Assembly (NCBI RefSeq): GCF_030372105.1
Contig: NZ_JAUDBQ010000008.1
Span: 62,001-126,000 of the forward strand
Reading direction: 5' to 3'
Length of the DNA: 64,000 nt
From: Cellulomonas cellasea
GTDB taxonomy: Bacteria; Actinomycetota; Actinomycetes; Actinomycetales; Cellulomonadaceae
In this document: in pieces, positions 26,256-34,465 of the stretch
How the letters are laid out: every line of letters begins with the position of its first letter
How positions within the stretch are numbered: the first letter of the stretch is position 1
The notes under the pieces: model-generated
Told to the model about the DNA's origin: nothing
The model's database searches: none
Seen by the model: the letters and a program-made list of their open reading frames with translations, nothing else
Program-made: the position numbers and the translations under genes

Positions 26256-26993
26256 CTACAGTCCGAGCGCCCCGGGCAGCTCGGCCAATGAGCCCACCAC
26301 GATCACGCCGGCGGCGACGGCCGCCTCGACGTCTCCGTCGGTGATCTCGTGGCGCCGGGCCCCGGGGCGGTCCACCCACACGCCCACCAGTCCCGCGCGC
26401 ACCGCCGCGGCGGCGTCCACGTCGAGCTCGTCGCCCACGTACGCCGTCCGCGAGGGCTCCGTGCCGAGCCTGCGGCACGCCTCCAGGAAGACCTCGGGCC
26501 GCGGCTTGCCGAAGCCGAGCGTGTCGACGCCCACCAGCATGGGGACGGTGTCCCCGAAGCCCGCACGCGCCAGCTTGCCCGTCTGATAGGCAGTGGCCGC
26601 ATTGGACAGCGCGCCCACCGCGACACCCGCGTCCAGCAGTCCCCGGACGGCCTTCTCGGCGTCGTCCAGCGGCTGCCACGACGAGGAGAACGCCTCCTCG
26701 AAGATCGCGTCCCAGGCGTCGTATCCGGCCTCGTCCAATGAGGGGCCGCCGAACGCGGCATGCAGCTCGTTGGCGCGGGTCATGCGCTGGCCGCGGTATG
26801 TGGCCTCGCCGCGCGTGTAGGCGGCGTAGTGGCCCCCCGCGTCCCGGCGCCACATGGCCACGACCTCGTGGTCACGCTCGGGGCCTAGGTGGGGCAGGTA
26901 GTGGCGCGCTGTGCGCGCCAGCGCCCGGGTGAACGCCCCACGGGTGTCCACCAGGGTGTCGTCGATGTCGAACAGCACTCCGTCGACGCTCAT
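26256..26993 (-). CDS. HAD-superfamily hydrolase
   Basis: A 245-residue haloacid-dehalogenase-type phosphatase. The four motifs are intact: DIDDTLVDT at residues 9-17 (nucleophile Asp9), ALSNAATAYQ (motif II), GFGKPRPEVF with the catalytic lysine, and YVGDELDVDA (acidic motif IV). The alpha-helical cap between motifs I and II is of subclass I. The substrate is unknown; phosphoglycolate or sugar phosphates are typical. ATG 26991-26993 overlaps the stop of the CPBP protease gene (ATGA), so they form an operon. Confidence 0.85.
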   Translation of the reverse strand: MSVDGVLFDIDDTLVDTRGAFTRALARTARHYLPHLGPERDHEVVAMWRRDAGGHYAAYTRGEATYRGQRMTRANELHAAFGGPSLDEAGYDAWDAIFEEAFSSSWQPLDDAEKAVRGLLDAGVAVGALSNAATAYQTGKLARAGFGDTVPMLVGVDTLGFGKPRPEVFLEACRRLGTEPSRTAYVGDELDVDAAAAVRAGLVGVWVDRPGARRHEITDGDVEAAVAAGVIVVGSLAELPGALGL

Positions 26994-28075
26994 CGCGCCT
27001 CACTTCCAGTCGGATCGGGTCCCGGGATGCCCATGCCCGGGAAAGTGCGCGGCGCAGGCGGCCGACGGCCGACCCACCCGCCGGGGACCTCGCGCGCGAC
27101 CCCGGCCCGGTCCGCGTGCCGCGCCACCACGAGGGCGGCCGCGGCGAATGCGACCACGTCGAGCAGCACGATCCACGGCGACGCCGAGGTGGCGCCCAGG
27201 GACGCCTCCAGGTCTCCGTAGGCGATGGCCACGGCGAAGACCACGACGTTGTTGACGGTGTGCACCGCGATCGCGCCCTCCAGTCCACCGGTGCGCCACA
27301 CGAGCAGGCTCGCCAGCAGGCCGAAGACGAACCGGTCGGCGAAGAGCCACGGGTCCTGGGCGCCGTGCGCGAGGGCGAACAGGGTCGCCGAGACGAGCGC
27401 CGGCAGCACGAGCGCGAGCCGCGCGCTCGCACACCAGCTGCCGATGGCCTGGGTGAGCCACCCGCGGAAGAAGTACTCCTCCCCCGCGGCCTGCAACGGG
27501 GTGGTCAGCAGCACCACCAGCGCCAGCGCGAGCCACTGCGGCTCGGGCGCGAAGGCCAGCAGGTCGCCGAACGCCCCGGACGTGGCGGCGTCCACCACGA
27601 TGGCGGCGAGCAGCATCGGGACGAGGACGAGCGCGGCCCGGGTCGTCGAGGCCAGCAGCAACGGCCAACGGAGCCGTCCGGCCACCGAGGAGACGAACCC
27701 CGGCCGCCACCGCTGCCCGGCCCACACGGCGAGGCCCGCGATGGGGATGCCCATCGCCAGCGCCAGGTTCGTCGACAGCAGGCCCCAGGGGGTCACGAAC
27801 CAGGCGTCCTCGACGAACGCCGGAGTGCCCACCGCGCCGCTGAGGCTCAGCAGCGCGTACACCGCCAGCACCAGCGTCAGCCCGATCACCGCGATGAGGC
27901 CGGCGCCCAGCACCACAGCGCTGCCCAGCAGCGGCCGCCACCAGCGGTGCCACGGCCCCCGGAGGGCCTGCGGGTACGCGCGGGGCTCCCAGGCTTGCGC
28001 GGGCGCCCCCGGAGGCCGGGGAGCGTCCGGTGCAGGCGCAGGCCCAGGCGGCGCCGGGGGCCCGACGCCCGTCAT
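26990..28075 (-). CDS. CPBP family intramembrane glutamic endopeptidase
   Basis: A 361-residue membrane protein of the Abi/CPBP (type II CAAX prenyl protease-like) family. A Pro/Ala-rich soluble stretch covers residues 1-40, then about eight membrane segments follow. Active-site motifs are GEEYFFRGWLTQ (EExxxR), FALAHG (FxxxH) and HTVNNVVVF (HxxxN). The family cleaves membrane-embedded substrates, sometimes processing peptides or conferring immunity to bacteriocins; the substrate here is not predictable. It is 13 nt downstream of gltX and overlaps the HAD gene. Confidence 0.87.
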   Translation of the reverse strand: MTGVGPPAPPGPAPAPDAPRPPGAPAQAWEPRAYPQALRGPWHRWWRPLLGSAVVLGAGLIAVIGLTLVLAVYALLSLSGAVGTPAFVEDAWFVTPWGLLSTNLALAMGIPIAGLAVWAGQRWRPGFVSSVAGRLRWPLLLASTTRAALVLVPMLLAAIVVDAATSGAFGDLLAFAPEPQWLALALVVLLTTPLQAAGEEYFFRGWLTQAIGSWCASARLALVLPALVSATLFALAHGAQDPWLFADRFVFGLLASLLVWRTGGLEGAIAVHTVNNVVVFAVAIAYGDLEASLGATSASPWIVLLDVVAFAAAALVVARHADRAGVAREVPGGWVGRRPPAPRTFPGMGIPGPDPTGSEAR

Positions 28076-28088
28076 CTGCGGCCCGCGG

Positions 28089-29606
28089 TCACAGGCTCGC
28101 GCGCAGGGCCGCGAGGCGCGTCAGCGTCGACTCCTTGCCGAGGATCTCCATCGACTCGAACAGCGGCGGGGAGACCCTCCGGCCCGAGAGCGCGGTGCGC
28201 AGCGGCGTGTACGCGAACCGGGGCTTGATGCCCAGCCCGTCGACGAGCGCGGCCTGCAGCGCGGCCTGGGTGGCCTCGGTGGTGAATCCGTCGGCGGGGA
28301 TCGCCTCGAGCGCCGCGGTGGCGGCGTCGAGCACAGCCGGGGCCTCCTCGCGGAGCCCGGAGCGGGCATCGTCCTCGACCACGACGGCGTCGTCGGCCAC
28401 GAAGAAGAAGCCGAGCATGCCGGGCGCCTCGCCGAGCAGCGTCATGCGCTCCTGCACCAGCGGCGCGGCGACGTCGAGCAGCGCGCGGTGCGCGGGCTCC
28501 AGGTCGGCGTAGGACGACGCCGGCACGAGGCCCGCGGCGTGCAGGTACGGGACCAGCCGGTCACGGAAGTCGTCGGGGGCCAGCATCCGCAGGTGCGCGG
28601 CGTTGATCGCCTCGGCCTTCTTCAGGTCGAAGCGCGCCGGGTTCGGGTTCACGTCCGTGATGTCGAAGGCCGCCACGAGCTCGTCCACCGAGAAGATGTC
28701 GTTGTCGGGCGAGATGGACCAGCCGAGCAGCGACAGGTAGTTCAGCAGCCCCTCGGGGGTGAAGCCGCGCTCGCGGTGCAGGAAGAGGTTCGACTCGGGG
28801 TCGCGCTTCGAGAGCTTCTTGTTGCCCTCCCCCATGACGTACGGCAGGTGCCCGAACGCGGGCATCACCGTGGCGACCTCGATGGCCAGCAGCGCGCGGT
28901 AGAGCGCGACCTGGCGGGGGGTGGAGGAGAGCAGGTCCTCGCCGCGCAGCACGTGCGTGATGCCCATGAGCGCGTCGTCCACCGGGTTGACCAGCGTGTA
29001 CAGCGGCTGGCCGTTGCCGCGCACGATCACGTAGTCGGGCACCGAGCCCGCCTTGAACGTGATGTCGCCGCGCACCAGGTCGGTGAACGTGATGTCCTCG
29101 TCGGGCATCCGCAGGCGCAGCACCGGCTCGCGGCCCTCGGCGCGGTACGCGGCCTTCTGCTCGTCGGTCAGCGCGCGGTCGTAGCCGTCGTAGCCGAGCT
29201 TCGGGTCGCGCCCGGCGGCGCGGTGGCGGGCCTCGATCTCCTCGGGCGTCGAGAAGGACTCGTAGGCGAACCCGGCCTCGACGAGACGGCGTGCGACGTC
29301 CCGGTACAGGTCCATGCGCTGCGACTGCCGGTACGGCTCATGCGGGCCGCCCACCTCGACGCCCTCGTCCCAGTCCAGGCCCAGCCAGCGCAGCGCGTCG
29401 AGGAGCTGGAGGTAGCTCTCCTCGGAGTCGCGCGCCGCGTCGGTGTCCTCGATCCGGAAGACGAACGTTCCGCCGGTGTGCCGCGCGTACGCCCAGTTGA
29501 ACAGGGCGGTGCGGATCAGCCCGACGTGCGGGGTGCCCGTCGGCGAGGGGCAGAAGCGGACACGGATCGCGGAACCGGTGGGTGCGTCAGAGGCTGCAGA
29601 AGTCAC
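28089..29606 (-). CDS. gltX: Glutamate--tRNA ligase
   Basis: GltX charges tRNA-Glu (and in organisms lacking GlnRS also tRNA-Gln, which is then amidated). The 505-residue class I synthetase has the HIGH-type motif [17 protein letters not shown] at residues 19-35 and the KMSKS-type motif [11 protein letters not shown]. The start is GTG 29604-29606, with TAGGCT 6 nt upstream (29613-29618), again a leaderless pattern; that -10 box lies in the short gap after the FAH-family gene. Both cognate tRNAs, Glu and Gln, are encoded 5 kb away in this window. Confidence 0.97.
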   Translation of the reverse strand: MTSAASDAPTGSAIRVRFCPSPTGTPHVGLIRTALFNWAYARHTGGTFVFRIEDTDAARDSEESYLQLLDALRWLGLDWDEGVEVGGPHEPYRQSQRMDLYRDVARRLVEAGFAYESFSTPEEIEARHRAAGRDPKLGYDGYDRALTDEQKAAYRAEGREPVLRLRMPDEDITFTDLVRGDITFKAGSVPDYVIVRGNGQPLYTLVNPVDDALMGITHVLRGEDLLSSTPRQVALYRALLAIEVATVMPAFGHLPYVMGEGNKKLSKRDPESNLFLHRERGFTPEGLLNYLSLLGWSISPDNDIFSVDELVAAFDITDVNPNPARFDLKKAEAINAAHLRMLAPDDFRDRLVPYLHAAGLVPASSYADLEPAHRALLDVAAPLVQERMTLLGEAPGMLGFFFVADDAVVVEDDARSGLREEAPAVLDAATAALEAIPADGFTTEATQAALQAALVDGLGIKPRFAYTPLRTALSGRRVSPPLFESMEILGKESTLTRLAALRASL

Positions 29607-29635
29607 GACGCCAGCCTATCCGCGCGGGCCCGCGG

Positions 29636-30421
29636 TCAGGCGCGGCGCAGCACCGGGTTGCGCAGCACGCCGATGTCCTCGACCTCGACCTCGACGATGT
29701 CGCGGGCCTCGATCTGGCTGACCCCGGCGGGCGTGCCCGTGAGGATCACGTCGCCCGGGAGCAACGTGAACACCTCGGAGATGTACGAGACCAGGTACGC
29801 CACGTCGAAGATGAGCTGCGACGTGCGGCCGTCCTGCTTGAGCTCGCCGTTGACGCGGGCCCGCACCGCCAGGTCGTCCACGTCCAGGCCGGGCACGATC
29901 CACGGGCCGATCGGGCACGAGGTGTCGAAGCCCTTGGCGCGGGTCCACTGCGAGTCCGAGCGCTGCGCGTCACGGGCCGTGACGTCGTTGGCGACGGTGT
30001 AGCCGAAGACCTGCGCGAGCGCGTGCTCGGGCGCCACGTTCTTGGTGACCTTGCCGATGACGACTGCCAGCTCGGCCTCGTGGTCGACGTGCTCGGTCCA
30101 CTCGGGCAGCACGATCGGGTCGTCCGGGCCGATGACCGCGGTGTTCGGCTTGAGGAAGAGCAGCGGCGCCGGGGGCAGCTCGTTGCCCATCTCGGCGACG
30201 TGGTCGGCGTAGTTGCGCCCCACGCCGATGATCTTGGAGCGCGGGATGACGGGCGCCAGCAGGCGCACCCCGTCGTCGTCCAGCGGGATCCGCTCGCCGG
30301 TCGGCTGGACCGGGGTGTAGATGGGGTCTCCGGTGATGACCAGCAGCTGCTCCGAGCCGGGCTCTCCGTCGACCAGGGCGTAGCGGGGGTCGTCCCCCGT
30401 GGTGAACCTCGCGATGCGCAC
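29636..30421 (-). CDS. Fumarylacetoacetate hydrolase (FAH) family protein
   Basis: A 261-residue FAH-fold protein. The family core KIIGVGRNYADHVAEMG and the metal ligands in HEAELAVVIGK (ExE) and the aspartate of FGYTVANDVTARDAQ are present, as is GDVILTGTPAGVS near the end. Such proteins act as acylpyruvate hydrolases, oxaloacetate decarboxylases or isomerases; which one cannot be read here. The gene is the conserved upstream neighbour of gltX in Actinobacteria. GTG 30419-30421 has TAGGGT at exactly 6 nt (30428-30433), so the transcript is likely leaderless. Confidence 0.88.
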   Translation of the reverse strand: MRIARFTTGDDPRYALVDGEPGSEQLLVITGDPIYTPVQPTGERIPLDDDGVRLLAPVIPRSKIIGVGRNYADHVAEMGNELPPAPLLFLKPNTAVIGPDDPIVLPEWTEHVDHEAELAVVIGKVTKNVAPEHALAQVFGYTVANDVTARDAQRSDSQWTRAKGFDTSCPIGPWIVPGLDVDDLAVRARVNGELKQDGRTSQLIFDVAYLVSYISEVFTLLPGDVILTGTPAGVSQIEARDIVEVEVEDIGVLRNPVLRRA

Positions 30422-30433
30422 GAGCCAACCCTA

Positions 30434-30465
30434 GATCAGGCGCGGCGCCTCGGCCGCGCCTGATC
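30434..30465 (-). terminator. Terminator after the methyltransferase gene
   Basis: Perfect 13-bp stem, GATCAGGCGCGGC at 30434-30446 with GCCGCGCCTGATC at 30453-30465, 6-nt loop, 6 nt beyond the methyltransferase stop. It abuts the -10 box of the next gene. Confidence 0.75.
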
Positions 30466-30471
30466 AGTCAG

Positions 30472-31293
30472 TCAGACGCGGGCGATGACCTCGCCGTGCA
30501 GGATCGTGAACCAGCCGTCCTCCGCGCGGCCCCACTCGCGCCAGGCCTCGGCCAGGTGCTCGAGGCCGACGTCGTCGGCGAGCCCGTACTCGATGGCCTG
30601 CGCGGCGAAGTTCGACGCGACGGCACGGTCGGCCCACAGCTCAGACCACCAGGTGCGGTCCTCCGGGGTGGCGTAGCACCACACCCCGGCGCCGGGCGCG
30701 ATGCCGGCCGGGTCGAAGCCCGCGGCCCGCACCCAGCTCTGCAGGCGGCGTCCGGCGTCGGCCTCGGCGCCGTTGGCCTGCGTGACCTCGTGGTACAGCG
30801 CGAGCCACTCGTCGAGGCCCGGCGAGGCGGGGTACCAGGTCATGGCGGCGTAGTCGGCGTCGCGCACGGCGACGACCCCGCCGGGCTTGGTGGCGCGCTT
30901 CATCTCGCGCAGCGCGGCGACGGGGTCGGTGAGGTGCTGCAGCACCTGGTGCGCGTGCACCACGTCGAAGGTCCCGTCGGCGTACGGCAGCTCGTAGACG
31001 TCGCCGACCACGAACGTGGCGTTCTCGGCGCCCGCCTCGGCAGCCGCCTCGCGGGCGGCGTCGATGACCGTGGCGGACCTGTCGAGGCCGATGATCTGCG
31101 CGGGGGCGATCCGCCCGGCGAAGTCGATGGTGATGGTGCCCGGCCCGCAGCCCACGTCGAGCACGTGCGCGCCTGGCCGCAGGTACGGCAGCAGGTAGCC
31201 CGCGGAGTTCTCCGCGGTGCGCCACCTGTGCGAACGCAGCACGCTGTCGTGGTGCCCGTGGGTGTAGACGTCCTGCTTGGCCTGGGTGCTCAC
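30472..31293 (-). CDS. Class I SAM-dependent methyltransferase
   Basis: A 273-residue UbiE/Methyltransf_11-type enzyme. Motif I is HVLDVGCGPGTITIDFAG near residue 43, the acidic ribose ligand is in IIGLDRSATVID, and VVGDVYELPYADGTFDVV follows. The C-terminal half contains unusual aromatic segments (TPEDRTWWSELWADRA) that probably form the acceptor pocket. The substrate is unknown; small metabolites are typical. GTG 31291-31293 is the start, with TACAGT 5 nt upstream on the minus strand (31299-31304). The gene is monocistronic, bounded by a terminator. Confidence 0.85.
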   Translation of the reverse strand: MSTQAKQDVYTHGHHDSVLRSHRWRTAENSAGYLLPYLRPGAHVLDVGCGPGTITIDFAGRIAPAQIIGLDRSATVIDAAREAAAEAGAENATFVVGDVYELPYADGTFDVVHAHQVLQHLTDPVAALREMKRATKPGGVVAVRDADYAAMTWYPASPGLDEWLALYHEVTQANGAEADAGRRLQSWVRAAGFDPAGIAPGAGVWCYATPEDRTWWSELWADRAVASNFAAQAIEYGLADDVGLEHLAEAWREWGRAEDGWFTILHGEVIARV

Positions 31294-31398
31294 ACCTCAC
31301 TGTAATCCGGACACATGACTCCGTTTCAACCGCCGGACCAATTCGTCTCCCAGGATGAGATGCCAGGCGGGGTGAGCCCTGCCGCCTACGCTGGGCGG

Positions 31399-32292
31399 GT
31401 GAGCCAGCCCGTGCATGCCGAGCGCCTCGCGCCGGCGGACTGGCGCCCCCTCGCCGACGCGCACCAGGCCCGCGCCGATGCGCTCACCGCCGCCCACCGC
31501 GCCCGCAAGGCGAACTGCGAGCGCCACCCCGTCGACGACTTCCTCTACGACTACTACGGCGTCAAGCCCTCACTGCTGCGCCGCTGGCACCCCGGCGCCG
31601 GCGTCACCCTCGCCGCCACGGACGACGGCCCGGCCGAGCACGCCGGCTGGCGCTGGTACCGGGCCGACGCCGACGGCGCCGTGACGCTCGACGTCGAGGC
31701 CTTCCTCGCCGACCGCGCCGACACCGTCGCCTACATCCGCGAGCTGCTCACGGCCACCGCCGCCCGCCCCGCCCACACCGGCTGCTTCGGCATGCACGAG
31801 TGGGCGATGGTCTACCGGCAGGACGACACCCGCCGCCGGCACACCCTGCCGCTGCGACTCGGCCGCGAGGGCACCGACGCCGTCGTCGAGCAGCACCCCC
31901 TGCGCTGCACCCACTTCGACGCGTTCCGCTTCTTCACCCCCGAGGCGGTCCCCCGCAACCGCGAGCCGCTGACCCGCGAGACGCAGGCAGCCCGCGAGCA
32001 GCCCGGCTGCCTGCACGCGAACATGGACTGCCTCAAATGGGCGCTCAAACTCGGGCCGCTCGTGCCGGGCGACCTGCTGCTCGACTGCTTCGAGCTCGCG
32101 CGGGACATCCGCACTCTCGACATGCAGGCCTCCCCGTACGACGTGTCCTCGCTCGGCGAGCACGCCGTGGCCGTCGAGACCCCCGAGGGGAAGGCCGAGT
32201 ACGTGCGCCGCCAGCGGGACTACGCCACGCGCTCTAACGAGCTGCGGCGAAGGTTGTTGGACGTCTGCGATCTCGTCCGGGCGTCGGAATGA
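31399..32292 (+). CDS. Conserved actinobacterial protein, often labelled 3-methyladenine DNA glycosylase
   Basis: A 297-residue soluble protein with no recognised catalytic motif by eye. Notable segments are HPVDDFLYDYYGVKPSLLRRWHPG near the N-terminus, GMHEWAMVYR, CTHFDAFRFFTPEA and CLHANMDCLKWALKLGP. Proteins with this pattern are commonly annotated as 3-methyladenine DNA glycosylase in actinobacterial genomes, but I see no helix-hairpin-helix or known glycosylase active site, so the label should be treated with caution. GTG 31399 was chosen over an ATG 84 nt earlier because TACGCT lies exactly 6 nt upstream (31387-31392) and the conserved region begins here. Confidence 0.6.
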   Translation: MSQPVHAERLAPADWRPLADAHQARADALTAAHRARKANCERHPVDDFLYDYYGVKPSLLRRWHPGAGVTLAATDDGPAEHAGWRWYRADADGAVTLDVEAFLADRADTVAYIRELLTATAARPAHTGCFGMHEWAMVYRQDDTRRRHTLPLRLGREGTDAVVEQHPLRCTHFDAFRFFTPEAVPRNREPLTRETQAAREQPGCLHANMDCLKWALKLGPLVPGDLLLDCFELARDIRTLDMQASPYDVSSLGEHAVAVETPEGKAEYVRRQRDYATRSNELRRRLLDVCDLVRASE

Positions 32293-32346
32293 CGTCCGCG
32301 AGCGCCGAGCGCCCTGTGGCGGCCGTCCGCCGGTAGCGTGCGGTGG

Positions 32347-33402
32347 GTGGAGCGCCTCGGGGGGGTCGACGTCGCGCGGGGCCTGGCCGTGCTCGGGATG
32401 ATCACCGCCCACCTGGCGCCCGGCGCCGCGGGCGACCCGTGGCCGCGTGGCGCCGTGCAGATCGCGGACGGCCGCTCGTCGGCGCTGTTCGTCGTCCTGG
32501 CGGGGGTGGCCGTGGCGCTGCTGTCCGGCGGCGCGCAGCCTGTCGAGGGCGCCGAGCGTGCGCGGGCTCGCCGCCGCATCGTCATCCGTGGCGCACTGCT
32601 GATCCCGCTGGGCTTGGTGCTGGAGCTGTTCGGGGCTCCGCTGGCGCTGATCCTGCTGCAGTACGCCCTGCTGTTCGTGCTGGTCGGGCCGTTCCTGGGG
32701 TTGCGCGCGCGCACGCTGCTGGCGGTCGCCGCGGTGGTGGCCGTGGTGGCGCCGCCGTTGGTCTTCGCGGCACGTGACTGGCTTGTCGCGCAGCCGCCGA
32801 CCGGCTTCGAGCCGCTCACCGACCTGGTCGTGGGGCCGCACTACCCCGTCGGCGTCTGGATCGCGTACCTGCTGGCAGGGCTGGCCGTGGGGCGGATGGA
32901 CCTGCGCTCGCCTCGCGTCCGCCGGGTGATGATCCTGCTCGGCGCGGCGATGGCGGCCACCGCGCACCTGCTGTCATGGGCGCTGCTGCAGGCCGGGCCA
33001 GCGTCGGCCGGCCTGATGCGGCTGGTGACGACCGAGCCGCACTCGAGCACCGCGTTCGAGGTGGTGGCGAACACCGGCGTGGCGGTCGCCCTGCTCGGCC
33101 TGTGCCTGCTGGCGCATGACCGGGCGCCACGCCTGTTCATCCCCCTCGCGGCCACCGGGGCGTTGGCGCTCACGGCCTACGTCGGGCATGTGGTGGTGGT
33201 GGGGCTCCTGGGCAGCCACGTGGTGTGGCAGCCGCGCGACGCGATCTGGGCGGCGTTCGTGCTGGTCACGATGGCGTTCTGCACTGCCTGGCGGCTGTGG
33301 CTGGGCCGCGGCCCGCTGGAGCGGGCGCTGCACGCGGCCTCGACCCGCGCCGCCGACCTGGGCGCCCCACAGCAGGACGCCGCCGCAGCCGTGGGCCGGT
33401 GA
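32347..33402 (+). CDS. Multi-spanning membrane acyltransferase-like protein (DUF418/HGSNAT_cat)
   Basis: A 351-residue integral membrane protein with about eight to ten hydrophobic segments. The N-terminal ERLGGVDVARGLAVLGMITAHLAP matches the signature of heparan-alpha-glucosaminide N-acetyltransferase-like and DUF418 proteins, including the histidine expected to carry the acyl group. The acceptor is unknown; cell-wall sugars are plausible. I place the start at GTG 32347, since TAGCGT at 32334-32339 is 7 nt upstream; GTG 32338 in the same frame is an alternative. It converges with the PTS genes across a shared terminator. Confidence 0.75.
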   Translation: MERLGGVDVARGLAVLGMITAHLAPGAAGDPWPRGAVQIADGRSSALFVVLAGVAVALLSGGAQPVEGAERARARRRIVIRGALLIPLGLVLELFGAPLALILLQYALLFVLVGPFLGLRARTLLAVAAVVAVVAPPLVFAARDWLVAQPPTGFEPLTDLVVGPHYPVGVWIAYLLAGLAVGRMDLRSPRVRRVMILLGAAMAATAHLLSWALLQAGPASAGLMRLVTTEPHSSTAFEVVANTGVAVALLGLCLLAHDRAPRLFIPLAATGALALTAYVGHVVVVGLLGSHVVWQPRDAIWAAFVLVTMAFCTAWRLWLGRGPLERALHAASTRAADLGAPQQDAAAAVGR

Positions 33403-33440
33403 GCGCTCGGGCGTCCCCCTCGGCCGCCCGAGCGCTCACC
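33398..33440. terminator. Bidirectional terminator made of both stop codons
   Basis: A perfect 16-bp stem: GGTGAGCGCTCGGGCG at 33398-33413 with CGCCCGAGCGCTCACC at 33425-33440, 11-nt loop. The stem contains the TGA of the membrane protein and, on the other strand, the TGA of the IIA gene, so each coding sequence ends inside it. Confidence 0.8.
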
Positions 33441-33906
33441 GCCAGTCGAGCAGGGCCTCCCCCGCGTCCACCTGGACGCCCCGCTCCACCCGCCGGGTCA
33501 ACGACTCCGGCGCCGCCTCCAGCACCACCACGGGGCACACGGGCGACCGTCCGCCGCGCGCCACCGCCGCCGGGTCCCAGGTGAGCAGCGGCTGCCCGGC
33601 GGCGACCTCGTCCCCCTCGGCCACACGCAGCGCGAACCCCTCGCCCCCGAGCTGCACGGTGTCGATGCCGAGGTGGACCAGCACCGCCACCGATGCCGAG
33701 CCCGCCGGCGCCTCGATGACGAAGGCGTGCGGGTGCAGCTTGACGACGCGGCCGCTGACGGGAGCCAGCACCGTGTCGGAGCCCTCCGCATCGGGCAGGA
33801 TCGCCATGCCCGGCCCCACCAGCTCGCCGGAGAACACGGGGTCGTCGACGTCGGCGAGCAGCAGGACGGTCCCCCGCACCGGGGCCAGGATCGTGAGGGG
33901 GGCCAT
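33436..33906 (-). CDS. PTS glucose-type IIA component
   Basis: A 156-residue soluble IIA (Crr-like) protein. It has the flanking histidine region LHPHAFVIEAPAG and the phosphorylated histidine in VLVHLGIDTVQL, both typical of the glucose/N-acetylglucosamine class, and the characteristic ILAPVRGTVLLLADVDDPVFSG opening. It passes phosphate from HPr to the IIB partners. ATG 33904-33906 shares one base with the upstream IIB stop (TGATG), so the genes are coupled. EI and HPr are not in the window. Confidence 0.92.
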   Translation of the reverse strand: MAPLTILAPVRGTVLLLADVDDPVFSGELVGPGMAILPDAEGSDTVLAPVSGRVVKLHPHAFVIEAPAGSASVAVLVHLGIDTVQLGGEGFALRVAEGDEVAAGQPLLTWDPAAVARGGRSPVCPVVVLEAAPESLTRRVERGVQVDAGEALLDWR

Positions 33907-34154
33907 CAGCGCAGCTCGCCGATGTCCGAGGCGAGCGTGTCCGCCTCCGGGCCCACCACCACCTGGACGACGTTGCCCGACGCCACCACCCCGAACGCGC
34001 CAGCGGCCCGCAGGGCCCGCGCGTCGACCAGGGCGCCGTCGGCCACCTCGACCCGCAGCCGGGTGATGCACGGCTCGAGGTCGAGGATGTTCGCGTCACC
34101 GCCGAGCGCCTCGACGATCCGCATCGCCTTGCTCGTCGCGGCCCGCTCGCTCAT
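33906..34154 (-). CDS. PTS glucose/GlcNAc-type IIB protein, copy 1
   Basis: An 82-residue stand-alone IIB domain. The phosphocysteine is in ANILDLEPCITRLRVEV, and GVVASGNVVQVVVGPEADTLASDI is the usual C-terminal half. It should take phosphate from IIA and donate it to sugar bound in the IIC membrane component. AAGGAG precedes ATG 34152-34154. It is a paralogue of the gene directly upstream. Confidence 0.9.
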   Translation of the reverse strand: MSERAATSKAMRIVEALGGDANILDLEPCITRLRVEVADGALVDARALRAAGAFGVVASGNVVQVVVGPEADTLASDIGELR

Positions 34155-34188
34155 GTCCCGCTCCTTCGTGGTGGCGCCTGCCTGGTGG

Positions 34189-34440
34189 TCACATCAGCTC
34201 CTCGAGGTCGCTGGCCAGGGTGTCGACTCCCGGGCCGACCACCACCTGCACCACGCGCCCGGAGATCATCACCCCGTAGGCGCCCGCGGCCCGCAGCGCC
34301 GCCGCGTCGACCTGGCCGGGCGCCTTGACAAGCGACCGCAGCCGGGTGGTGCACGGCTCGATCTCGTCGATGTTGCCGACGCCGCCGAGCGCGGCCAAGA
34401 TCGCTGCCGCCTGCTCGCGCTGGCTCTGCGGTCCGCGCAT
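34189..34440 (-). CDS. PTS glucose/GlcNAc-type IIB protein, copy 2
   Basis: An 83-residue IIB domain closely related to its downstream neighbour. The phosphocysteine is in NIDEIEPCTTRLRSLV. I prefer ATG 34438-34440 because GAGGAG lies 9 nt upstream of it and directly abuts the alternative ATG 34447-34449. Having two separate IIB proteins for one IIA and one IIC is unusual; one could serve a second IIC elsewhere in the genome. Confidence 0.88.
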   Translation of the reverse strand: MRGPQSQREQAAAILAALGGVGNIDEIEPCTTRLRSLVKAPGQVDAAALRAAGAYGVMISGRVVQVVVGPGVDTLASDLEELM

Positions 34441-34465
34441 CGTCGTCATCTCCTCACTCGACTTC

